A stretch of DNA of 64,000 bases from Mesostigma viride (Eukaryota > Streptophyta > Mesostigmatophyceae > Mesostigmatales > Mesostigmataceae): contig RPFO01001310.1 in assembly GCA_009746045.1 (NCBI GenBank), forward strand, positions 62,001-126,000. Direction: 5' to 3'. The notes beneath the pieces are model-generated. The model was not told the DNA's origin. It saw only the letters and a program-made list of their open reading frames with translations, and did not search any database. Numbering within the stretch: the stretch's first letter is position 1; each line of letters starts with the position of its first letter. The position numbers and the translations under genes were made by a program. This document shows positions 33,901 to 45,900 of the stretch, piece by piece.

Positions 33901-36900
33901 TTGACTGTGTAGCTAGGATTGCTCACTACTTTTTAACCCCACACTTGTTGCGACTGCGTAGATGTGGAGATCATTGCACGGCAGGGCACGGTCGGGCTAA
34001 TGCAATGGATGACTAGAAGAGCGGCGACCAAATTCTCTGGGGAGTGCGGTATAGGTTTGCAGACCAGTAAAGGCAGAAGACCAGTAGAGGTAGACATTGC
34101 AAAAGACCAGCAGCATGGAAGTCGCAGGTTCTTCACAGCAACTAACGCAGGGCTGGAAAGCGAAGATAGCATACCCTGCTTTGGTCACCCAGAACCAAGT
34201 CACCTTGGGCCATTAATTCGAATTGGACAAAGTGAAGAACATTCTGCAAATTACTATGACAAATCCAGACAATGATCCCTTAATCCAACTGAGATGAGAC
34301 AAAAGTCGAGCAGAGCTCCTGGTCTCCGTTTGTCTCACCTCGCCTCGCATCATCATGATTTGACGCTACTGGCAGCGTCTGACCAATTATGGGATTATAT
34401 AACCCAACTAAAAACGTTAGCAAACCATTCATCTATCTCATGATTAATCTAACAAAAAGGCGAGCCTGGCTCATCATCTCACCTCGTCATCATCAATATC
34501 CGAGAGGGTGTCCTCCTCCGCATCCTCGCGCACCACCTCCTCCCGCACCACCAGCGCCTTTCGAAGCGACTCCTCCTCGTCCTCCGCTGCTGCCCCATCT
34601 GCCGGTTCCCTCTCCCCATCGCCCTCTTCTGCGCCATCCTCCCCTTCAGGTAGCATGGCACGAGAGTCCTTCAAAGATGCCTCCTCTCCATGTGGGCCCC
34701 CCGGCTCATGTCCTGGTCTAGCCACCTCGCTTTCAAGCCCATCCCGTCCCGACGCTCCTTTCGCCCCACCTTGCCCCCTCCCCCCCTCTCCCGCCTGCCC
34801 GCCATCCTCAACCCCTTCTCTTTCAGCACCATCCTCTGGATCCCCCTCCCCGTCTGTCAAAAGCGACATCATCGATTTCTTCCCAACGGCCCTTGCATCC
34901 GTCACCATCGACCCCCGGCTCCCGCCCCCCACGGTTGCGCCCCCAGCATCAGCATCCGCCCGATCGACCGATGATGCCCCATCCCCACTGGCAGAAGAAA
35001 GACTGCCACTTGTCAACACCCCACCATCACTACTGGCATCTGCACCGTTCCCAGCAAAACGACCATTCACATGGACCCCATCGCCAGGCCCGGACCCCGC
35101 TCCACCACTTCCCTCTCGCCCTCCGCTTACATCGGCAGAGACAGCAGCTCCATCCCTACCAGCAGCAACCCTGGCCCCGGCCCTAGCACTACCAGCGGTA
35201 GCAGTAGCACCTGCAGCACCAGCTTCCCTTCCTTCTCTTCCTTCTGCTTCTCCTTCTCGTCCTCCTACGTCTCTTCCTTCTCCTTCCCCATCCCCATCCC
35301 CATCCCCATCGTCGAGCGCCGCCGCGAGGCCCACCCTCCCCACCGAGACTTTCTCCTTGAGCGTCGCCTGCATGCCCTCCAGCGCGCGGTCCATCTCACT
35401 CGCGAGGTCCACAGGGACCTTCTTGGGGTTCTTGTACAGGCCCTTCCGGCCGCCACCCCCAGGTTGAACCCCCCGTTTTCCGCGGCCCTTCCCGGGTTTC
35501 ACTGTACCTATTTGCCCCCCCGCGGTGAATGCCACGAGAGCAGACTCGGGGCCAGTGCCAGCAGAAGCGGCGGCGGAGACTTCCGTATCGCCACGCAAAA
35601 GGGCGGCCTCGGTCTCCTCGGCTTCTTTCTGCTGCTGCTCGGCACGCAGCGCCTCTGCGCGCTGGAATGCCGGGGGGAGCGAGTCGCCCACGCAGCCGCC
35701 GGAGACCGTCAGGAACTGACAGCATAGGCCCGTGGGGGCGGGGGTGGGGGGGGAGGGGATTGCAGGAGAGTGATCAAAGAAGACCGTCAGGAACCGCCAG
35801 CATAAACAATGAGGCAGTATCAGCAAAGGATGATAATAGAAGACGGTCAGGAACTGCCAGAATAAGATGGGGGGAGGGGTGTTGTAGAGCAAGAACAAAA
35901 GATTGTCAGAACCTCCGAGCACATATTGGGGTGGGGGGGTGGGGAATATTGGCAAAGAGTTAGGATAGATCGTCCGGAACCGCCAGCATAAGATCGGGAG
36001 GGGTCGCAAAGCAGGGCATCATCCCGGTTCATGCGGCATGTATCAAAGAAAAAGACAACTCCCTCCCACAGGTGAACTTTCCCGTGCTTGGGAGGGGGGG
36101 TGGGAGAAGGGGGGGAGGGAAATGAGGAGAAAACCCCAGGTGACTTGCTCACCTCCCTGTAGCCGTGGCGGCACAGGCCCAACCTAGCGGTCGCTCACCT
36201 CGCCGTAACAACGCACAGATGTATAGGAACCCTCTCCAGTCTCCACCAGGTTAAGTTACAGTACTTTGTGAAATCAAGCAACTAGGTGATGCCTAGCTGG
36301 CTCACCTCGGTGTAGCAGTGGCGGCACAGCCCCAGCGCAAAATGCTGCACGCCCGCGTCCCCTCGGTGGCAGCACGTGACGACCCCCTCTAACGCCACGA
36401 GCGCGCCCTCGCTGTCCACGCTCGGCGACTCCCCAGCCTGCGTCAGCAGCAGCGGCCGATCGCCCGACGTGCTGTTCTTGAGCTCATGTTCCAGCTCCTT
36501 GGCGTTCGCCTCAAATTCCTCGATCTGGTGTCAGAAATCAGCATGACAAGCATAGATGATGGAGTTAAGTACAATAGGTCGATGCTGTCGACACATAGGG
36601 CAAACTCCTCAATCTGCCGAGGTGTTACCGCCCTAGCGGCACAGGAATTTTAATTAGACTAGCCACAAGCCACTGGCCGGTCTACTTAGAATATGCCCCC
36701 GGCCATTCAAATAAGATTACTTAGCCACGCGCCACCACCTGAGCCAGTCAAACTTGTCGATCTGGCATGGGAACAGCAACAGCCACCACATGGTTATATC
36801 ACAAGAGGACACCCGGGTCCTACGCTAGGCATCCGCAGAAGGCTTTACCGCCATTTACCGCATGGCGTCGCGAATGTACGCTACGGCCCGCTCATGTTTG

Positions 36901-39900
36901 ATGAGCCTGAAGCACGCACTGTGCGAGATGCCCTGGCAAAACCCGCAGGAAGGCAGCACTGATGGCTGCCATGATGCATTGCTCCTTCGCACGCGTACAC
37001 TACCCCGCCTGCGGAGCACGCCCAAACTAGTATCACTCTAGCAAAATCATATCACTCATGAGGGCGTGGTCATATGCTAGTATCACTCAAACTTACGCCC
37101 TCATATTGTATCACTCTTACTGTAGTACATCGTGGCCTCAGGCCTGCCACGAATGCGGGGTGGTCATGCCCATGTGTGCCTTTGGATAGTGCACATGTGT
37201 GCCTTTGGATAGTGCACATGTGTGCCTTTGAATAGTGCACATGTGTGCCTTTGATTAGTGCACATGTGTGCCTTTGGATAGTGCACATGTGTGCCTTTGG
37301 ATAGTGCACATGTGTGCCTTTGGATAGTGCACATGTGTGCCTTTGAATAGTGCACATGTGTGCCTTTGATTAGTGCACATGTGTGCCTTTGGATAGTGCA
37401 CATGTGTGCCTTTGGATAGTGCACATGTGTGCCTTTGGATAGTGCACATGTGTGCCTTTGGATAGTGCACATGTGTGCCTTTGGATAGTGCACATGTGTG
37501 CCTTTGAATAGTGCACATGTGTGCCTTTGATTAGTGCACATGTGTGCCTTTGGATAGTGCACATGTGTGCCTTTGGATAGTGCACATGTGTGCCTTTGAA
37601 TAGTGCACATGTGTGCCTTTGGATAGTGCACATGTGTGCCTTTGGATAGTGCACATGTGTGCCTTTGAATAGTGCACATGTGTGCCTTTGGATAGTGAAC
37701 ATGTGTGCCTTTGAATAGTGCACATGTGTGCCTTTGATTAGTGCACATGTGTGCCTTTGGATAGTGCACATGTGTGCCTTTGGATAGTGCACATGTGTGC
37801 CTTTGGATAGTGCACATGTGTGCCTTTGGATAGTGCACATGTGTGCCTTTGAATAGTGCACATGTGTGCCTTTGATTAGTGCACATGTGTGCCTTTGGAT
37901 AGTGCACATGTGTGCCTTTGGATAGTGCACATGTGTGCCTTTGAATAGTGCACATGTGTGCCTTTGGATAGTGCACATGTGTGCCTTTGGATAGTGCACA
38001 TGTGTGCCTTTGAATAGTGCACATGTGTGCCTTTGGATAGTGAACATGTGTGCCTTTGAATAGTGCACATGTGTGCCTTTGATTAGTGCACATGTGTGCC
38101 TTTGGATAGTGCACATGTGTGCCTTTGGATAGTGAACATGTGTGCCTTTGGATAGTGAACATGTGTGCCTTTGGATAGTGCACATGTGTGCCTTTGAATA
38201 GTGCACATGTGTGCCTTTGGATAGTGAACATGTGTGCCTTTGAATAGTGCACATGTGTGCCTTTGATTAGTGCACATGTGTGCCTTTGGATAGTGCACAT
38301 GTGTGCCTTTGGATAGTGCACATGTGTGCCTTTGAATAGTGCACATGTGTGCCTTTGGATAGTGCACATGTGTGGCACACATTTGTAGATCCTCCTTTGG
38401 GGAGAGGGGGGGAACAAAGGGGGGGGGGGGGGGATCTGTAGTTCCCCTTGCGTTTGTATGACCCACGGCCTTACAACGCGTACTGCCGCCAAGTGTACAT
38501 GTGCTCACAGATACGTAGATATAGTAGTACACATCTTGAAACCCTATGTATTGTGCGATCTGTGTGCACACTGCTGGGTAACATCAAACCAACAACCCCC
38601 CTTGTGGATACGGTACTAGTATGAATAGGAAAAGGTCCGCCCTACCGTGAGCGCGCTGCTGGGCGTGCTGCCGAACTCGTCGAGCCGTTTCTTGAGTGTG
38701 GCCTCACACACGTGGACGACGCCCACCTGGAAGTTTGACAAACCGCAAGCCATGGCACGAGCGGGTGAGTTGCAGCCTCTCTGCCTCTGGGGGCGGCTAA
38801 GTCATGTCCATGCCATTCCAACCGCATAGTACAGGTGTACGAAACTACTCATAATGCGACACTTAGGTAGGTCTATTACACCCACACAGGCAGGCTCCCG
38901 GATGGCATAGCCAGCAACAAACCAGCCTTGGCAACCTGTCAAACCAGGCAGAGGAGCCTAACTGAAAATTCGTAAATGTGTTTCGATTTTGAGAACAAGA
39001 CCTGGAAAAACACCTCCTACTACGCCCGTGTGCACGCATGTAACTGCCTGCTCACTGACTTACAGGAGGAGCTGCCTTGTAACTACTGGAAACAATAATA
39101 AGGAAAATTTTGCCACCGTCCAAAGCCTATCGTACCACAAATATTATTAATTAAATTAAGGGACAATTTAAGGGACAATCACCAACATTTGCCTACCACT
39201 TCCGCCTTTGTGCGCACAAATCCGTGCGTGTGCGTTGCGATGAAGAGGGCGGCGCCACAAATGCCGTTGGGAAGCCGGCCGGTCTGCGACAAGTATGTGC
39301 ACACAAAACAAGAAAGAAAAGAAACACGTGAGAGTAGTTGGGAAGCCGGCCGGTCTGCCCAACTGCAGCAATGGCGTGAACAAAACCAGATACAAGACAC
39401 AAAATATCCTTTCCTGCCTTTCACCCGTGAAGCGGCCTTACGCCAGACCACAACCCTCCTACCCGCATACCGTGGCGCATCACCCACCGTTCCGACATCC
39501 GTCACACAACCCCCATTTTCTGTGTTCACTCTCGAGTGGTGTATGGAGTGCTGCCACTCGCACCAACTGTTACGACCGGCATCGCTACGCCATAACGTGA
39601 ACTCGGCACACTCGCGTATTCCATGACACAGGTGCCTTACCTGCATCCCGCCGCGCTTCATGCTGGCGTTCGCTACCACTCATAGCCAGTCCTGCATCCC
39701 ATGCTCCTCTATTGCCTGCATCCCATGCTCCTCTATCACCTGCATCCCATGCTCCTCCATCACCTGCATCCCATGCTCCTCTATCACCTGCATCCCATGC
39801 TCCTCTATCACCTGCACCCCATGCTCCTCCATCACCTGCATCCCATGCTCCTCTATCACCTGCATCCCATGCTCCTCCATCACCTGCATCCCATGCTCCT

Positions 39901-42900
39901 CTATCACCTGCATCCCATGCTCCTCCATCACCTGCATCCCATGCTCCTCCATCACCTGCACCCCATGCTCCTCTATCACCTGCATCCCATGTTCCTCCAT
40001 CACCTGCATCCCATGCTCCTCCATCACCTGCACCCCATGCTCCTCCATCACCTGCATCCCATGCTCCTCTATCACCTGCATCCCATGCTCCTCCATCACC
40101 TGCATCCCATGCTCCTCCATCACCTGCACCCCATGCTCCTCCATCACCTGCACCCCATGCTCCTCCATCACCTGCACCCCATGCTCCTCCATCACCTGCA
40201 TCCCATGCTCCTCCATCACCTGCACCCCATGCTCCTCCATCACCTGCATCCCATGCTCCTCTATCACCTGCACCCCATGCTCCTCCATCACCTGCATCCC
40301 ATGCTCCTCCATCACCTGCACCCCATGCTCCTCCATCACCTGCACCCCATGCTCCTCCATCACCTGCACCCCATGCTCCTCCATCACCTGCATCCCATGC
40401 TCCTCCATCACCTGCACCCCATGCTCCTCCATCACCTGCATCCCATGCTCCTCTATCACCTGCATCCCATGCTCCTCCATCACCTGCATCCCATGCTCCT
40501 CCATCACCTGCATCCCATGCTCCTCCATCACCTGCACCCCATGCTCCTCCATCACCTGCATCCCATGCTCCTCCATCACCTGCATCCCATGCTCCTCTAT
40601 CACCTGCATCCCATGCTCCTCTATCACCTGCATCCCATGCTCCTCCATCACCTGCATCCCATGCTCCTCTATCACCTGCATCCCATGCTCCTCCATCACC
40701 TGCATCCCATGCTCCTCTATCACCTGCACCCCATGCTCCTCTATCACCTGCATCCCATGCTCCTCTATCACCTGCATCCCATGCTCCTCCATCACCTGCA
40801 TCCCATGCTCCTCCATCACCTGCATCCCATGCTCCTCCATCACCTGCATCCCATGCTCCTCCATCACCTGCATCCCATGCTCCTCCATCACCTGCATCCC
40901 ATGCTCCTCCATCACCTGCATCCCATGCTCCTCCATCACCTGCATCCCATGCTCCTCCATCACCTGCATCCCATGCTCCTCCATCACCTGCATCCCATGC
41001 TCCTCCATCACCTGCATCCCATGCTCCTCCATCACCTGCATCCCATGCTCCTCCATCACCTGCATCCCATGCTCCTCCATCACCTGCATCCCATGCTCCT
41101 CCATCACCTGCATCCCATGCTCCTCCATCACCTGCATCCCATGCTCCTCTATCACCTGCATCCCATGCTCCTCCATCACCTGCATCCCATGCTCCTCCAT
41201 CACCTGCATCCCATGCTCCTCCATCACCTGCATCCCATGCTCCTCCATCACCTGCATCCCATGCTCCTCTATTACCTGCATCCAGTCGCGCTTCATGCTC
41301 GCCACCAGCCGCAGCGCGGTGTTGGCGACCGCGTGCATTTTGCGCCCAAAGTCCAGACCTGGGCGATATAACAACCCGAAGTGAGCAGACGGCACAGGCG
41401 TTGACAATACAGATGAACAAGACAAAACAGATATTTTTTTTGGCATGTACGAGGGTCATTTGTAAGTAATCATGCGTACACGCATTATGTCCACTGCGGT
41501 GTGTTATAATACGCATGCACCTTGTACCTTAAGTCCAGACCTGGGCAAGAAACTGGCATGCGTCACGCATCAAGCAGAGGGCGCAAGAAGATGCCCAACC
41601 ACAAATAAAGTACTACTACCACGCTACAATAGTGCATTACCAGACTACACTAGTGCATTACCAGACTACACTAGTGCATTACCAGACTACACTAGTGCAT
41701 TACCAACTGTTATAGTGGCTCATTGCCATACTAGGATGCTTAGTCAGCCCACGCCATGCTTAGCACCAGGCCACATCTATTTCATCTTAGTGACATCTAT
41801 GTTTTTGGATGTACATGCCTCAGCCGGGAACCCTGAAGAACCTATCCAGAGCAAATAACCATTAAAAGGATATACGCACATGGACATAATCCTACCCTTT
41901 ACAAGCTATTCACGAAAGAATGATGCTAAGTTAGCTATCATCAATGTTAGTTAGTCCATCCCTATCCAAGCTGCAAGGACGAGGCACACACTCTTTACTT
42001 CAATATCTATGTTTACTGCTGTCACTAGCCATCACCCTAACCATCACCCTAGCCATCACCCTAGCCATCACCCTAGCCATCACCCTAGCCATCACCCTAG
42101 TCATCACCCTAGCCATCACCGTGGCCATCACCCTAGCCATCACCCTACAAAGCCATCACCCGTTATGTGACGGGATCCAGACAATATGACACAGCCTGGC
42201 AGCTTCGCCTGCTCATCCCACGCCAGCTCACCCCATAACAGCCAACCCTGGTAGGATGGTGCCACTTAACACGCTCATGTTGTTATACGTGTGCCACGCT
42301 GACCACATTGTGTATAGGAAACGCGTACTGTACTTGCGCCACACAATCATGGTCGGCAAAGCGGTGGATGTACAGGCTGTATTAACAAAGTCGTGGTCCT
42401 GCGAGATACAAACTAGGGAACCCTTCTGATACTCACGGTCCGCAAAACGGTGGATGAACAGGCTGGGGTCGATTGGCTTTTGGATGATCGGGTGCTTCTC
42501 CAGCCGCAGCAGGCGGCAGAGCTGGAGGAACACCGAGCCCAGCACATAGCTGAGTGACGGAGGCAGCAAGCATGGGCGCAGGGGGAGGTAGATGGTGGGC
42601 GTAAGGGGGGAGAACGCAAAAGAGAGGATGCGACAAGATTAAAAAGGAGGAGCAGAGCCCAGCACACGGCTGTGCTACGGCGGCAAGAAGTATGATGGCA
42701 GGGGGAGGTAAAAGGTGGGTAAAAGGACAAGGTAAGTGGATAATAAGACGTGGGTCAATAAGGAAAAAAGGGGCACAGCGGCCAGCACATACAGCTGTGA
42801 CTGAGAGGAAGGCAAGAAAAGCAGAATGCGGGTGAAAGGAGAGAGATGCCAGAGATAGCTAGAGAGAAAGAGAGGAAGGCTGGGCAGGTAGACTACGGGC

Positions 42901-45900
42901 AAGATGGCGAGAATATATAGTGAGATGCACTAGGTGGAAGTGTGGGGGGCTGGAAGGAAAGGGAATGAGGGAGCCACGGGGGATCGCCCCCGGGAAAGAA
43001 AAAAAAATCACGGAATTTTTTTTTAAAAAAAGAAAGAACGAAAGGGAACCATGGAGGGGGTACGCTGCCAATCTAATATTGAAAACAGATCAAACATGTC
43101 ATGAAAAAAAAAATCGTGGCATGCCGCAGTCAATACACGCACATGGATTCTTGATGCCGGGTGCACAGAAACAAACTAATCCTCCGAGAGTCGAGACACG
43201 TGGCAGTCAATGAGGTGATCGAGCCATGACGCGAAAGGGATACACAGAGCGAGGCAAGGCCTTCACTTTATGTGCTACAAGCGACATGCGATTTTCTTAC
43301 GCGGACGTAGGGAGTCTCGGGGATAAAATGAGGAGTCGCGGTGCCATGCTTGGAGGGATCATCAACACAGTGGAATGCTGATCTTGATACCTCTGCCATG
43401 CTACTATTTTTGCTCTGCCTTGAAGGGATCACCGACATTTGGAGGATAAACATCTGGTTTGCAACATTTGGGGATCAATATTTAGGGGGCCAACATTTGG
43501 GTTGATAGGGCAAGAGTCGGGTGACATGAGAAAACGGGCGCTAGTCGAGCCACTCACACGTTGGTCTGCAGGATGTCAGAGAAGTCGATGAGCATGTACG
43601 GCTTGCTCTCCTGCCTGGGAGCGTTGAGACGCATAGCAAACACACGATATATAGCAAGGTAGCGAATGGGGTTTGATGAGCATGCACAATGGGGGTGGGC
43701 AGAGCACGCACAAACGGTGTTGGAGAAGCATACGCAAACGGTGTCGGAGAAGCATGCGCAAACGGTTTTGGAGAAGCTTGCCCTCACGGGGTTGGAGGAG
43801 CATGCATGGCCTGATCTCCTGCTTGGGGACTACACCAGACAAAATCAAATAGAAAGCAATTAGCTGTACGGGACAAGCATGCGCCGCTTGTTCTCTCGCT
43901 TGCCCATAAATGCACTATTGTCTCAATGATATACTGCACGCTGACAGATCTACAATGGCACGCTGAAAGATCTACAATAGCACGCTGATAGATGTACAAT
44001 AGCACGCTGATAGATCTACAATAGCACGCTGATAGATCTACAATAGCACGCTGACAGGTCTACGATAGCGACGAGGTAACAAATGGCTCATGGATTACCA
44101 TGCGCGCCTCGCATCCTGCCCGGTACGAGCCCAGTACTATCGTTCGCCCGGCGCTACCAAGCACGTATGCGTGCATGTCTTCCCATCACGAACACCACCC
44201 ACACCACGGTAAGGACGTGACGTTCCGATAAAAATAGAAATGATAGCAACAGTCAGATTATCATGATTATCATCGTATAGTAATAAAAATGAGAAGTGTG
44301 GTTCTAGTTAATATAATAATGACAAGACGGGCCTGGCCATGCTTTGTACCTGCAGACCAGGTAGAGGCAGGCGCCGGCCACCTGCGCCGTGCGCCGTCCA
44401 CGCGTGAAGTTCCGCAAAATGGCCAGCTGTCATCGGGAGAACCACGGGACGATCGCCAATCGTCAAGGAAAAAATCCACCACAAAAAGACAAGGCGAAAT
44501 CCACCACAAACGGACACGGCAAAAGCCACCACAAACAGACAAGGCAAAGGCTCGGGAAACGGGTTCAGCCTCAACATATAGGGTTGCCCTTAGTGCAGAA
44601 TGGCGAGAGATGTATGTGATGTGAAGAAACTGCGACAGAGACGCAATGTATGGGCTACTTTCACCCGCTAAAGAAAATTCCAGGGTGGCAACAGCATACT
44701 TTCCCTTTGCAATAATCACTCTCAGCTCGCAGCCGCCAACCCTGAGCCATGAGTTGCACTAAGTTCTTACGTGCAACTAAGTCTTATGTTGGACGTGTTA
44801 ATTAGTTCAACGTTGGACATCTTAAGAAGTTCCAAGTTGGCCATGTTATTAAGTTCCAAGTTGCAAGCAATACAAAATGCATGGATGGAGCCAACCAGGG
44901 CGGCAACATTTTTTTTTTTCTAATGGTTGATGAATGGACGCGCCTCCTTGGTGCTGCGGCCATGGTCCCCTCACTTTTCACAAATATTTTGCGGTAATAT
45001 CCTGCTTGGACACGCATTTCCCCTCTTCACACACACACAAGAAACAAACAAACAAACAAACAAACAAACAAACAAATAAACAAACAAACAAACAAACAAA
45101 CAAACAAACAAACAAACAAACAAACAAACAAACAAACAAACAAACAAACAAACAAACAAACAAACAAACAAACAAACAAACAAACAAACAAACAAACAAA
45201 CAAACAAACAAACAAACAAACAAACAAACAAACAAACAAACAAACAAACAAACAAACAAACAAACAAACAAACAAACAAACAAACAAACAAACAAACAAA
45301 CAAACAAACAAACAAACAAACAAACAAACAAACAAACAAACAAACAAACAAACAAACAAACAAACAAACAAACAAACAAACAAACAAACAAACAAACAAA
45401 CAAACAAACAAACAAACAAACAAAGAAACAAAGAAACAAACAAAGAAACAAACAAACAAACAAACAAACAAGAAGGTTCTTTCCCAAGCTTCATGCTGTA
45501 ATGCATCCCAGGCTGCAAACACCCCGCTTCTCCCCAGCTGCGCACTGGTTGTGTGTGCCCGCGCACACGCAAGCCATCCTTTGGCCACACGGACAGCATT
45601 AGGTATACCCACCAATTGACAGACCACATTCGCGACCCTCGACCCACCTTGTAGATGCGGTGCGCCGCGTTGATCATGTCCTCACGCGGGCGCACACCCA
45701 GCCGCTCCGCCACCTGGGAGATCTCGTACTTGCCTGGCAAGGGGGGGGTTAGGGGGGGAGGAGAAATTATAACCAAAGGCAGGGGGCAGGAGGAAGCACA
45801 TCGGTCAACTGCCTTGAGGAAGGAATGCGGGGGCACTGTAGCCCATGAGGCAGGAACCAGGACAAGGGACGAGGCAGGGGCAAGGACAAGGACCGATCAC

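Noticed and set aside
34508..35467. 319-codon Ser/Pro frame on the plus strand
   Set aside because: Shadow of BRF1 exon 12 on the minus strand, whose frame joins both neighbouring exons.
37168..38372. Possible CRISPR array
   Set aside because: Units are contiguous with no unique spacers and the genome is eukaryotic.
37164..38492. 442-codon frame of [18 protein letters not shown] repeats
   Set aside because: Artefact of the 23-bp minisatellite; the same 23-residue period appears because three units equal 69 bases.
39585..41516. Very long open frames on both strands (up to 643 codons)
   Set aside because: They are reading frames of the 24-bp minisatellite, whose unit length is a multiple of three and lacks stops. 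The region is an intron of BRF1.
42020..42155. Interstitial telomere (CCCTA)
   Set aside because: The unit is the 12-mer CCATCACCCTAG.
44934..45836. Poly NKQT / CLFV frames
   Set aside because: Translation of the CAAA microsatellite in an intron.
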